Of a stretch of DNA of 64,000 bases, positions 26,028 to 34,555 are shown one piece after another; position 1 is the stretch's first letter; every line of letters begins with the position of its first letter. The position numbers were made by a program, and so were the translations under genes. The notes beneath the pieces are model-generated. The model worked only from the letters and a program-made list of their open reading frames with translations. It was not told the DNA's origin and made no database searches. Source of the stretch: Clostridiales bacterium (lineage in GTDB: Bacteria; Bacillota; Clostridia; Lachnospirales; Lachnospiraceae); assembly GCA_018372435.1 (NCBI GenBank), contig JAHAJA010000013.1, forward strand, positions 31,863 to 95,862, in the 5' to 3' direction.

Positions 26028-27191
26028 ATGATACAGCAACTTTATGACGATTATATCTTTATTTATGGAATGGCGGGTTTGTGCGTATTAGGAACATTGT
26101 TAAAAATTATGGTGAGTCGTACATATAAAAGATTGATTAAGGCATCGGATAATATGGGATCTACGAAGCACAAATTAATGAAATTGATGAAAATGAAGTT
26201 TGAAGCTTGCTACAAATTAAAAATAGGTGTTAATAATGTGGATAGTTTTGTGGATAAGTATGTATATAAACATAAAATATGTGGAATTCACTTATACACA
26301 TGGGAGAATATCGGTGGACAACTTTTGATTCTATGCCTTTTAGCCGGCACAGTAGGTTCGGTTTTGGGACTCGTATACAATTGTGGAAAAAACGATATTT
26401 TAATAACATTCTTTTCGGGGGTGTTTACTAGCAGTTTGTTGATAGTTGTGGAGAGTTTTATTAATCTGGGTGCCAAGAAGAGTATTTTGAAAGCTAACAT
26501 TACTGATTATTTAGAGAATTTCCTAAAAGTTCGTCTGGAACAAGAAAATTTCACTCCTGAAGTATTAGAAGAATATAGACAAGAATATTTTAGCAGTGCA
26601 AAAAAAAGTGATGGCAAGAAAGATAAAAAGAAAGAAACTAAGAGTGTAGAAAGCTCATCTATCGTTGAGGATAAGTATACTAGGAATCGAAGAATTGTTG
26701 AAGAGTTAAAGGCTGAGGAACAAGCCTTGAAACTAGATAAAGAGAAAGAAAGAGAAAAAAAGCGCCAATTTGAAAAAGAGCAAAGGTCAAGTTCAGATCT
26801 GAAAAATCAATCCGTAGCAGGTGAGAGAGAGATAAGTAAAAAAGAACGTAATAAAGAGATGCTATTAAGAGAAAAAGAACTTAATGCAAAGCAAATAAAG
26901 GCACAACAAGTTAGGGAAATTCCTGCTGAAGAGAAACCTAACAAGGCTGTAGATGAAGTACAAAAAAATCTACAACCTATCCATACTGTAAAAGAGGATG
27001 AGGTTGAGAGTATGCGCTTCTTGATCAAGAACCTTGCAGATACTGCGGCTAGTCAAGAGGGAGCGCATGAGGCAGAAGAACAAATAATGCCAAAGGAAAA
27101 AGTAGATTCCAAAAAGGATAATCAACGCGTGTCTAGAACAGAAAGTGAAGAGAAGATTATTGAAGATATTCTAAAAGAGTTCTTAGCCTGA
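26028..27191 (+). CDS. Membrane protein with long charged coiled-coil tail, unknown function
   Basis: I do not recognise this 387-residue protein. One membrane span lies near residues 9-28. Two more lie around residues 99-119 and 125-147 (LLILCLLAGTVGSVLGLVY, ILITFFSGVFTSSLLIVVE). From about residue 185 it is highly charged and low in complexity (KKSDGKKDKKKETK, EKEREKKRQFEKEQ), probably a long helical cytosolic tail, ending with EEKIIEDILKEFLA. The layout suggests an envelope-anchored scaffold. The start has AAAGGGGA upstream and a TATAAT at 25981-25986. It is followed by pgi after 170 bases. Confidence 0.75.
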   Translation: MIQQLYDDYIFIYGMAGLCVLGTLLKIMVSRTYKRLIKASDNMGSTKHKLMKLMKMKFEACYKLKIGVNNVDSFVDKYVYKHKICGIHLYTWENIGGQLLILCLLAGTVGSVLGLVYNCGKNDILITFFSGVFTSSLLIVVESFINLGAKKSILKANITDYLENFLKVRLEQENFTPEVLEEYRQEYFSSAKKSDGKKDKKKETKSVESSSIVEDKYTRNRRIVEELKAEEQALKLDKEKEREKKRQFEKEQRSSSDLKNQSVAGEREISKKERNKEMLLREKELNAKQIKAQQVREIPAEEKPNKAVDEVQKNLQPIHTVKEDEVESMRFLIKNLADTAASQEGAHEAEEQIMPKEKVDSKKDNQRVSRTESEEKIIEDILKEFLA

Positions 27192-27361
27192 AACGTTTTC
27201 TATAGCTAAAATGCTAAACTTTGCGAAAAACTGTTTAAATTGTATATTGAATATATAAGATCCATTTGTTAAAATAGGTTTAACTATTGAGTACACTTGA
27301 GAAGTATTGTGGTTTCAATTTACAATCTAGTGCGCTAATTTTAACAAAGGAGTGTTATTAC

Positions 27362-28711
27362 ATGAAAACAAGAGTTTCATTTGATTACTCAGCAGCCAAG
27401 AAGTTTATCTCTAACGATGAGATAAATATGATGGAAACAATCGCTGAGGGTGCAAAAAAACAGTTACTTAGTAAATCTGGTGCAGGTAATGACTTTTTAG
27501 GTTGGATTGATCTTCCTGTTGATTATGACAAAGATGAGTTTGCTAGAATTCAAGCTGCAGCTAAAAAAATTCAAAGTGATTCTGAAGTTTTATTAGTTAT
27601 CGGAATTGGTGGATCTTATCTTGGAGCTAGAGCAGCTATTGAATTCTTACGCCACAGTTTTTATAATTCAGTATCAAAAGAGATTAGAAAAACTCCAGAA
27701 ATCTATTATGTAGGAAATAATATTAGTAGTACTTATATTAGCCACTTAATTGAAACAATCGGTGATAGAGATTTCTCTGTTAACATTATCAGTAAATCAG
27801 GAACAACTACAGAACCAGCAATTGCTTTCCGTGTATTCAAAAAACTATTAACTGAGAAGTACGGAAAAGAAGAGGCGGCAAAACGTATCTATGCTACTAC
27901 AGATAAGGAAAAAGGAGCGTTAAAGAACCTTGCAACAGAAGAAGGTTATGAGAGCTTCGTAGTACCTGATGATGTTGGTGGTAGATTCTCTGTATTAACA
28001 GCTGTAGGCTTATTGCCAATCGCAGTTAGTGGTGCTGACATTACTAAGTTAATGGAAGGTGCTGCAAGCATGAGAGAACGTTGTCTTAACAACTCATATG
28101 AAGATAATGATGCCGTTTTATATGCAGCGGTTCGTAATATCTTACTAAGAAAAGGTAAGAGTATTGAAATCCTAGCTAACTATGAACCAGCGCTTCACTA
28201 TGTAAATGAATGGTGGAAGCAATTATATGGTGAAAGTGAAGGTAAGGATCAAAAAGGTATCTTCCCTGCAGCAGTTGATTTAACAACAGATCTTCACTCT
28301 ATGGGACAGTTTATCCAAGACGGACAGAGAACAATGTTTGAAACAGTAGTAAATCTTGAAAAATCAACTTGTGAAATAATCTTAGAGGAAGAAGCAGTTG
28401 ACTTAGACGGATTAAATTACTTAGCTGGTAAATCAGTTGATTTTGTTAATAAGAGTGCAATGAAAGGTACTCTATTAGCTCATACTGATGGAGACGTTCC
28501 AAACCTTATCGTTAATTTACCAGAACAAACAGAATTCTATTTAGGTGAATTATTCTATTTCTTCGAATTTGCTTGCGGTGTAAGTGGTTATATCTTAGGT
28601 GTTAATCCATTTGATCAACCGGGTGTTGAAAGCTACAAGAAAAACATGTTTGCTTTACTTGGTAAACCAGGATTTGAAGCACAAAGAGAAGAATTATTAA
28701 AGAGATTATAG
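27362..28711 (+). CDS. pgi: Glucose-6-phosphate isomerase
   Basis: Interconverts glucose-6-phosphate and fructose-6-phosphate in glycolysis. The 449-residue protein, the shorter bacterial form, has VIGIGGSYLGARAAIEFL, SKSGTTTEPAIAFR (phosphate site), DDVGGRFSVLTAVGLLP (signature 1) and GVNPFDQPGVESYKK (signature 2, with the Gln-Pro-Gly-Val-Glu core). The frame is open from 27287, but the ATG at 27362 has AAGGAG 9 bases upstream and matches family N-termini. A strong terminator follows, so it is a single-gene unit. Confidence 0.97.
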   Translation: MKTRVSFDYSAAKKFISNDEINMMETIAEGAKKQLLSKSGAGNDFLGWIDLPVDYDKDEFARIQAAAKKIQSDSEVLLVIGIGGSYLGARAAIEFLRHSFYNSVSKEIRKTPEIYYVGNNISSTYISHLIETIGDRDFSVNIISKSGTTTEPAIAFRVFKKLLTEKYGKEEAAKRIYATTDKEKGALKNLATEEGYESFVVPDDVGGRFSVLTAVGLLPIAVSGADITKLMEGAASMRERCLNNSYEDNDAVLYAAVRNILLRKGKSIEILANYEPALHYVNEWWKQLYGESEGKDQKGIFPAAVDLTTDLHSMGQFIQDGQRTMFETVVNLEKSTCEIILEEEAVDLDGLNYLAGKSVDFVNKSAMKGTLLAHTDGDVPNLIVNLPEQTEFYLGELFYFFEFACGVSGYILGVNPFDQPGVESYKKNMFALLGKPGFEAQREELLKRL

Positions 28712-28739
28712 TAAAATAGAGCAATCTATTATAATAAAT

Positions 28740-28784
28740 AAAGGCTATCTGTTAAGTTAGTAAACTTAGTGGATAGCCTTTTTC
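28740..28784 (+). terminator. Terminator after pgi
   Basis: AAGGCTATC pairs with GATAGCCTT, with an inner TAAGTT/AACTTA stem, followed by T residues. Confidence 0.9.
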
Positions 28785-28849
28785 GTTATTAAATCTTGAA
28801 TTTTTACACGAAATAGATAGAATTATTCTTTGATAAAGGAATTGATTTT

Positions 28850-28866
28850 TTACATGCAACATGTAA
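28850..28866. promoter_or_regulatory. Palindrome upstream of the MATE gene
   Basis: TTACATG-CAA-CATGTAA is an exact 7-base inverted repeat about 95 bases before the MATE start, of the size and symmetry of a dimeric regulator site. No regulator gene is adjacent. Confidence 0.35.
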
Positions 28867-28897
28867 TAATGGCAATAGAGAGAGGGACACGTGTATC

Positions 28898-28957
28898 ATG
28901 AAATATACGGAAGTTCTTGTGGAACATTTGAGGAAGGGTATACCAAGGAGGAAATAG
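28898..28957 (+). CDS. Possible 19-residue leader peptide before the MATE gene
   Basis: ATG at 28898 opens MKYTEVLVEHLRKGIPRRK and stops at 28957, one base before the MATE start at 28959. AGAGGG lies 11 bases upstream. The ribosome site of the MATE gene (AAGGAGG) is inside this frame, so translating ribosomes would reach the MATE start. It could couple or regulate translation, or be chance. Confidence 0.3.
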   Translation: MKYTEVLVEHLRKGIPRRK

Positions 28958-28958
28958 T

Positions 28959-30284
28959 ATGACTAAAGATCTGACTAGCGGGAGTCCAACGCGGTTAATA
29001 TTAACGTATTCTGTACCATTGCTAATAGGTAACATATTTCAACAGTTATATAGTATGGCTGATACCATCATAGTAGGAAAATGTATTGGAGTAGAAGCTT
29101 TAGCGGCAGTAGGTGCCACTGGAGGCTTATCATTTTTAATTATTGGTTTTTTAATTGGCTTAACAAGTGGTTTTGCAGTCATTGCAGCACAAAAGTTTGG
29201 TGCAAAGGACATAGAAGGTTTACGTCAATCTGTGGGAACGTCAATTATTCTGTGTACGGTTACTACAATTGTTCTGACCGCACTGAGTTTATTAACAGCA
29301 GAACCATTATTAAGGCTTATGAATACGCCAGATGATATTATGGTTGATGCGCTAAAGTATATTAATGTTATATTCATAGGTACTGTTTGTACCGTATTTT
29401 ACAATATGATTGCATGTATTCTACGTGCACTAGGAGATAGTAAAACACCACTATACTTCTTAATCGTGTCTTCAGTATTAAACATTGTATTAGATTTAGT
29501 GTTCATTCTTACCTTTCACATGGGCGTGGCGGGTGCTGCCTGGGCAACGGTAATATCGCAAGGCGTTGCAGGAGGATTATGTCTATTCTACACGCTGAAA
29601 AAGTACAGTATATTGAGATTAACAAAGAAAGATTTTACATATAATTCAGCTTTGGCTTGGAAACACTGGCAATTAGGATTACCAATGGCACTTCAATTCT
29701 CAGTTACTGCGATTGGTGTTCTTGTATTACAAGGTGCATTGAACTTATTTGGTTCCACTAAGATTGCAGCGTATACAGCGGCGTGTAAGGTGGAACAACT
29801 TGTAACGCAACCAGCAGGTACATTTGGCGTAACAATGGCAAATTATGCAGGGCAAAACTTAGGAGCAGGTAGAATTGACAGAGTAAAAGAAGGTGTGAAG
29901 AAATGCGCTATGTTGACAGTTATGTTTGCAGTTGCAGCAAGTGCTATTCTGTTGCTCTTTGGAAAACCATTAACAGGTTTGTTTGTAGATGGAAAAGAGG
30001 CTGAAGTATTCGCAAGTGCACAGGTTTATCTGACCACCATTGCAGTATTCTTGCCTATACTTAATATGTTGTTTGTATATCGTAATGCATTGCAGGGGGT
30101 AGGACGTAGTTTTATGCCATTTATGGCAGGCGTGTTTGAATTAGTTGCAAGAACTGTGTGTGCATTTACACTACCAGCAGTGATCGGATTTGCGGGCATT
30201 TGTTTAGCAGGTCCAATTGCATGGATTGCGGCAACAATACCATTAGCACTTGCATATCATAGTGTTATTAAGAAGTTGGAATAG
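28959..30284 (+). CDS. MATE family efflux transporter
   Basis: Cation-coupled multidrug or metabolite exporter with twelve predicted membrane segments over 441 residues. Family landmarks are SVPLLIGNIFQQLYSMADTIIVGK at the N-terminus, the internal repeat LPMALQFSVTAIGVLVLQGALN, NYAGQNLGAGRIDRVKEG and RNALQGVGRSFMPFMAGVFEL. Lachnospiraceae carry many such paralogues and the substrate cannot be inferred. AAGGAGGA precedes the start. Upstream are a palindrome and a possible leader peptide; no drug-responsive regulator gene is nearby. Confidence 0.93.
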   Translation: MTKDLTSGSPTRLILTYSVPLLIGNIFQQLYSMADTIIVGKCIGVEALAAVGATGGLSFLIIGFLIGLTSGFAVIAAQKFGAKDIEGLRQSVGTSIILCTVTTIVLTALSLLTAEPLLRLMNTPDDIMVDALKYINVIFIGTVCTVFYNMIACILRALGDSKTPLYFLIVSSVLNIVLDLVFILTFHMGVAGAAWATVISQGVAGGLCLFYTLKKYSILRLTKKDFTYNSALAWKHWQLGLPMALQFSVTAIGVLVLQGALNLFGSTKIAAYTAACKVEQLVTQPAGTFGVTMANYAGQNLGAGRIDRVKEGVKKCAMLTVMFAVAASAILLLFGKPLTGLFVDGKEAEVFASAQVYLTTIAVFLPILNMLFVYRNALQGVGRSFMPFMAGVFELVARTVCAFTLPAVIGFAGICLAGPIAWIAATIPLALAYHSVIKKLE

Positions 30285-30427
30285 GTCAAGTGCTGACGTG
30301 TTCAGAAAGTTTTTCCTATGAATATAGCAACTATCTATCCTAAGTGAAGTTTTTATGTGTGAAGTTTGAGTTAGGTTATTAGTAGTTAGCGATTTTTTAT
30401 CAATAAGCTATTTCATTAAAATTAGAT

Positions 30428-30456
30428 TTGACAAATATTAAAAAGAGGAATACAAT
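30428..30456 (+). promoter_or_regulatory. Predicted promoter of the zur-znuACB operon
   Basis: A perfect TTGACA at 30428-30433 and TACAAT at 30451-30456 with a 17-base spacer. The -10 box lies inside the left arm of the adjacent palindrome. Confidence 0.7.
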
Positions 30457-30487
30457 ATGAAATTGAAATCGAATTTCATATTGTATT
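30449..30487. promoter_or_regulatory. 39-bp palindrome over the -10/start region, candidate zinc-regulator operator
   Basis: AATACAATATGAAATT (30449-30464) is perfectly inverted as AATTTCATATTGTATT (30472-30487) around seven bases. It covers the -10 box and predicted start of the operon that encodes a Fur-family regulator and a zinc ABC importer. Repressor binding here would block polymerase. It ends 30 bases before the regulator start. It could alternatively act as an RNA hairpin. Confidence 0.6.
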
Positions 30488-30517
30488 TTTTATTATTGCA
30501 AAGTTAGGAGGCCCTAT

Positions 30518-30940
30518 ATGGCTACTTCGAATGAATATAGAACAAAACAGAAAGAAATTATTCAGAATTACCTAGAGAATCATGGAGAGAATCATGTTAC
30601 GATTGATGAGGTCTTAAACCATCTACGCGATAATCAGATTTCAGTAGGAAGAACCACGATTTATAGATATATGGAAAAGTTGACTGAGGCAGGTACTTTA
30701 AGGAAATACTTTTTAGAAGAAGGGATGGGAGCTTGCTATCAGTATATAGGTGAAAATAAGGAATGTAATTCACATTTTCATCTTAAATGTATTAAGTGTG
30801 GTGTCCTATTGCATGTAAAATGTGATTATCTATCAGGAGCCGATAAGCACATATTATCGGAACATGGTTTTGAGATTGATAATACAAAAACTGTCTTGTA
30901 TGGTTGGTGTAAGGCATGCAAATCGAATAAAGAAGGCTAA
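30518..30940 (+). CDS. zur: Fur family transcriptional regulator, probably zinc uptake regulator Zur
   Basis: The 140-residue protein has an N-terminal winged helix (TIDEVLNHLRDNQISVGRTTIYRYMEKLTEAG). The metal-binding dimerisation half has HFHLKCIKCGVLLHVKC and a C-terminal CKAC, forming the structural Cys4 zinc site. The HFH motif is the regulatory metal site. Zur rather than Fur or PerR is inferred from its place directly upstream of znuACB in one transcript. The likely operator is the palindrome at 30449-30487, giving autoregulation. AGGAGG lies upstream of the start. Confidence 0.88.
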   Translation: MATSNEYRTKQKEIIQNYLENHGENHVTIDEVLNHLRDNQISVGRTTIYRYMEKLTEAGTLRKYFLEEGMGACYQYIGENKECNSHFHLKCIKCGVLLHVKCDYLSGADKHILSEHGFEIDNTKTVLYGWCKACKSNKEG

Positions 30941-30969
30941 TATCTGTCTTAGAGAAAAATAATTTGGAG

Positions 30970-30987
30970 AAAGGTAAAGGTAAAGGT
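30970..30987 (+). repeat. Three tandem AAAGGT hexamers in the znuA ribosome site
   Basis: AAAGGT is repeated three times immediately before the znuA ATG at 30989, following GGAG. Each hexamer contains an AGG core, so the repeat supplies several alternative Shine-Dalgarno registers. Confidence 0.6.
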
Positions 30988-30988
30988 A

Positions 30989-32008
30989 ATGATGAAACGG
31001 TATAGGAAATTACAAGTTATAATATGTGTAGCGTGTATTGTAAGCCTTCTATTAATAGGCTGTTCCAAAGCAGAAACAACAGATAGTAAAGTAGCAGGCG
31101 ATAATACATCTAGAATAAAAGTGGTAACAACATTATTCCCGCAATATGATTTTGCAAATCAAGTGGGAAAGGATGCAGTAGAGGTTAAGATGCTATTAAA
31201 ACCAGGTGTTGAGAGTCACACGTATGAGCCAGCACCAAGTGATATAATTGAAATCAATAAAGCAGACATATTCTTATATACTGGCGATGAGATGGAACCT
31301 TGGGTATCTAAGATTCTAGATAGTTTGGATAGTGATGTTATGATCGTTGATCTATCAAAGAATATTACTCTTGATAAGGTAGAAGATCATGATCATGAAC
31401 ACGAGGATGAAGAAAGTGATGAAGACCACCTTCATGAAGATGAGAGTGAAGAAGCAGAACACGAAGAAGACCATGTGCATTCGTATGATCCTCACATCTG
31501 GACAAACCCATTGAATGCTAAGATTATGGTGGAGGATATTAAGACATCGTTAAGTGAAGTAGATAAAGCAAATAAAATGACTTATGAAAACAATGCAAAA
31601 GAGTATCTTGCTAGTCTTGATCAGTTAGACCAGGATATAAGAGAAGTAGTAAAACAAGCTAAGAGAGATGAGGTTGTGTTTGGTGGAAGATTTGCGTTCC
31701 ATTACTTCTTTGAAGAATATGGGCTTGATTATGTATCTGCTTATGATTCTTGTTCTTCAGAAACGGAACCAAGTGCTAAGGTGATCGCAACAATCATTGA
31801 TAAAGTAAAAGAAGATCAAATACCTGTTATCTTCTATGAAGAATTTGCTAATCCAAAAGTAGCGGAGTCAATTGCTAATGCAACTGGGGCTAAGACATTA
31901 TTATTGCATTCTTGTCATAATGTATCTACAGATGATTATAAGAATGGTGCAACGTATCTTAGTTTAATGTATCAGAATCTTGAGAACCTTAAGGAGGCGC
32001 TTAATTAA
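30989..32008 (+). CDS. znuA: Zinc ABC transporter substrate-binding lipoprotein
   Basis: Captures extracellular Zn2+ for the importer. The 339-residue protein has a signal sequence and lipobox LLLIGC at the N-terminus. VVTTLFPQYDFANQVGKD and LKPGVESHTYEPAPSD begin the cluster 9 fold (His ligand). A His/Asp/Glu-rich loop follows (DHDHEHEDEESDEDHLHED, HEEDHVHSYDPHIW), characteristic of zinc-specific ZnuA. Further ligands lie in GGRFAFHYFFEEYGL and near the C-terminus. It lies 48 bases after zur and one base before znuC. The ribosome site is made of AAAGGT repeats. Confidence 0.94.
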   Translation: MMKRYRKLQVIICVACIVSLLLIGCSKAETTDSKVAGDNTSRIKVVTTLFPQYDFANQVGKDAVEVKMLLKPGVESHTYEPAPSDIIEINKADIFLYTGDEMEPWVSKILDSLDSDVMIVDLSKNITLDKVEDHDHEHEDEESDEDHLHEDESEEAEHEEDHVHSYDPHIWTNPLNAKIMVEDIKTSLSEVDKANKMTYENNAKEYLASLDQLDQDIREVVKQAKRDEVVFGGRFAFHYFFEEYGLDYVSAYDSCSSETEPSAKVIATIIDKVKEDQIPVIFYEEFANPKVAESIANATGAKTLLLHSCHNVSTDDYKNGATYLSLMYQNLENLKEALN

Positions 32009-32009
32009 T

Positions 32010-32714
32010 ATGAGTATTGTCACATGCAAAGATATCAGTATTGAATATGACGGAAAAGTTGCCGTTGATCAAGTTAGTTTTACAATTGAACAAGGAGACT
32101 ATCTTTGTATAGTAGGCGAGAACGGTTCTGGTAAAAGTACGTTAGTAAAGGCTCTCATGGGTTTGTTAAAACTAAAGTCTGGCGAGATAGAGATAAACAA
32201 AGAACTCACGTTAGGAGGAATTGGATACCTTCCTCAGCAGGCAGATTCGCAAAAGGATTTCCCCGCATCGGTGTATGAGATTGTGTTATCTGGTTGCATT
32301 AAGAGCAAAGGATTAAGACCATTTTATAATGTTAAAGAGAAACAGCGGGTAAAAGATAATTTAGAACGACTTAATATCTTTGATTTAAGACATAAGAGTT
32401 ACAGGGAGCTATCTGGAGGGCAACAGCAAAGAGTATTATTAGCAAGGGCTCTTTGTGCGACCGATTCCTTACTTGTATTAGATGAGCCAGTTACAGGATT
32501 AGATCCTGTAGTTACGGCTGAACTTTATGATATTATTGAAGAATTAAATCGAAGAGAACATGTAACTATTATTATGGTCTCTCATGATGTACGTATGGCA
32601 ACAAAAGGTGCGAATAAGATATTGCAGATGGGACGGAAGGTATTATTCTTTGGAAAAACCAAAGAATACATAAATACATCCTATGCAAAAGCATTGTTAG
32701 GAGGGGGACATTGA
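32010..32714 (+). CDS. znuC: Zinc ABC transporter ATP-binding protein
   Basis: ATPase of the zinc importer. The 234-residue protein has Walker A GENGSGKST, signature LSGGQQQRVLLARAL, Walker B LLVLDEPVTGLDP and switch His VSHDV. The start at 32010 lies one base after the znuA stop, with AAGGAGG 12 bases upstream inside znuA; the frame opens 10 codons earlier without better support. Its TGA overlaps the znuB ATG by one base, so the two are translationally coupled. Confidence 0.95.
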   Translation: MSIVTCKDISIEYDGKVAVDQVSFTIEQGDYLCIVGENGSGKSTLVKALMGLLKLKSGEIEINKELTLGGIGYLPQQADSQKDFPASVYEIVLSGCIKSKGLRPFYNVKEKQRVKDNLERLNIFDLRHKSYRELSGGQQQRVLLARALCATDSLLVLDEPVTGLDPVVTAELYDIIEELNRREHVTIIMVSHDVRMATKGANKILQMGRKVLFFGKTKEYINTSYAKALLGGGH

Positions 32715-33523
32715 TGATACAGACATTACAAGAGATGCTATCGTATCCATTCATATCACGAGCAGTAATTGTTGGGATATTAGTATCATTATGTGCTGCA
32801 TTATTAGGTGTAAGTTTAGTGCTTAAGCGCTTTTCTATGATTGGTGATGGTTTATCTCATGTTTCCTTTGGTGCATTGGCAATTGCTATGGCAATGAATA
32901 TTGCACCACTGAAACTTAGTATTCCTGTGGTTGTTATTGCTGCATTCTTTCTGCTACGACTTAGTAATAATAGTAAAATCAAAGGAGATGCTTTAATTGC
33001 ATTGATATCGAGTAGTTCATTAGCGATTGGCGTTATTGTAATATCAAGAACCACTGGTATGAATGCAGATGTAGATAGCTATATGTTCGGTAGCATATTA
33101 GCCATGAATGACGATGATGTAAAACTTAGCATCATATTATCTATAACAGTACTTATACTTTTTGTGCTATTCTATCATCAACTATTCAGTGTTACCTTTG
33201 ACGAGAATTTTTCAAAGGCAGCAGGAATTAATGTTTCCTTGTACAATATGCTAATAGCATTCTTAACAGCCATTACAATTGTATTAGGAATGCGTATGAT
33301 GGGAGCCATGTTAATATCTAGTTTGATTATATTCCCGGCCCTAAGTTCAATGAGGATCTTTAAGAGCTTTCGGTTGGTAGTAGTTAGCTCGGCGGTTATA
33401 TCAGTAATATGTTTTATAATTGGTATGATCGTATCCTATCAATATTCAATACCAGTTGGGGCAAGTGTGGTTGTTGTAAATCTGAGCGTATTGATATTAT
33501 GTAGTTTAGTAGGAAAGCATTAA
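32714..33523 (+). CDS. znuB: Zinc ABC transporter permease
   Basis: Cluster 9 metal permease, 269 residues with eight or nine membrane helices. Landmarks are SLVLKRFSMIGDGLSHVSFGALAI, typical of the ZnuB/MntB family, then DALIALISSSSLAIGVIVIS, YMFGSILAMNDDDV and GMRMMGAMLISSLIIFPALS. I start at the ATG at 32714 in the arrangement TGATG; a TTG at 32711 is also in frame. It is last in the operon, with a strong terminator after it. Confidence 0.94.
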   Translation: MIQTLQEMLSYPFISRAVIVGILVSLCAALLGVSLVLKRFSMIGDGLSHVSFGALAIAMAMNIAPLKLSIPVVVIAAFFLLRLSNNSKIKGDALIALISSSSLAIGVIVISRTTGMNADVDSYMFGSILAMNDDDVKLSIILSITVLILFVLFYHQLFSVTFDENFSKAAGINVSLYNMLIAFLTAITIVLGMRMMGAMLISSLIIFPALSSMRIFKSFRLVVVSSAVISVICFIIGMIVSYQYSIPVGASVVVVNLSVLILCSLVGKH

Positions 33524-33540
33524 GAATAATGAATATAAAT

Positions 33541-33575
33541 AAACAAGAGCTGTCACGTGGTGACAGCTCTTGTTT
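33541..33575. terminator. Bidirectional terminator after znuB
   Basis: AAACAAGAGCTGTCAC and GTGACAGCTCTTGTTT form a perfect 16-base stem with a 3-base loop, serving znuB and the converging small gene. Confidence 0.92.
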
Positions 33576-33589
33576 ATTACTTACTAGTA

Positions 33590-33859
33590 TTAGTCTTCTT
33601 CTATTACATGAATTTCTAAATAATCAAAATCAATCTGATCGATAAAATTATCTTTAGTGAATCTTGTTTTATCATGACGTTTAAAATCTGTTATATTAGA
33701 ATCTAACCATATTGGCTTGGATAGATCAAAGGAATAACATATAGTATCGATCGCATCATATATCTTTTTAGTACGATTAAGGGTTAAATCGTCATTCTCA
33801 ACCGTAATATCAGTTACCATTCTATTGTTTTTAAATATCTTTCCCCATAAGCGGAACAT
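33590..33859 (-). CDS. Small hypothetical protein of 89 residues
   Basis: The frame starting at 33859 (MFRLWGKIFKNNRMVTDITVEN) has AGGAG 7 bases upstream and ends EIHVIEED. The sequence has no membrane segment or cysteine cluster. It is acidic at the C-terminus and rich in aromatic and Asp/Asn residues (DAIDTICYSFDLSKPIWLD). I do not recognise a family with certainty. It is monocistronic and converges on the zinc operon across a shared terminator. The good ribosome site and codon use argue that it is real. Confidence 0.65.
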   Translation of the reverse strand: MFRLWGKIFKNNRMVTDITVENDDLTLNRTKKIYDAIDTICYSFDLSKPIWLDSNITDFKRHDKTRFTKDNFIDQIDFDYLEIHVIEED

Positions 33860-33934
33860 AGTAAATCTCCTTTCATACAACTCCTCACTGATTTATGGTA
33901 AAATCAAATTACACCACATAATTTAATACCCACA

Positions 33935-34555
33935 GACAGAAAGAAGTACTGGAAGACATCGCAAATACCCTCTACAAGCCTGTATCTGGGTGTTGTTTAT
34001 CCAGCGTATTTTTTTGAACTACTTTTAATTCTGTTTCTTAAGTTTTGCAAGGAACTTCGTGATTTCTGCTTCTTTACTAAAGTTCCTGATGCATCTAAAT
34101 TTACTCAATTCAAACAGGACTTCTTGTTATACTTACAATCCATGTTTGATAAACTTGTCGATGTTACCGAGTCAATATGCCAATGAATTGATTCTAATTT
34201 AGCATCTATGACCATTTTTTAAGAAACATCCGTTAGTAAAGCCTATGACTTTATAGGGGATTCTGCTTTTAATACAATTGAAATCTACAAAGCACTTTTT
34301 ACTGAATCTCTTGGTTTTAACAAAGCATACATTTCATTTAATAAGCGATCTGCTTTAAAATATGAGGATTATACATTTAATGAAGATGGCATTCCCACAG
34401 GACCCTCACTTTCAATGAAGCCAGAGAGTAATACAGGAAATCTTCGTTGTGATAACAAAGTCTTTAAGTGTGTATGCTCTAAGATGAGCTGGGACAGTTA
34501 TAATGATGATAAATATCATAGCATTTCCCATTGTGAAAATCCATGTACTGTTTAG
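33935..34555 (+). pseudogene. Decayed transposase (IS remnant)
   Basis: One frame reads FELLLILFLKFCKELRDF then FTKVPDASKFTQFKQDFLLY, SMFDKLVDVTES, a stop, DSNLASMTIF, a second stop, then YDFIGDSAFNTIEIYKALF, DYTFNEDGIPTGPSLSMKPE and CSKMSWDS up to a TAG. These pieces resemble the N-terminal and DDE parts of an IS-type transposase known from Lachnospiraceae. The middle of the protein is deleted, the C-terminus is missing, and the extreme N-terminal codons appear frameshifted. No intact copy or clear terminal repeats are visible. It marks past insertion in this island. Confidence 0.65.
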
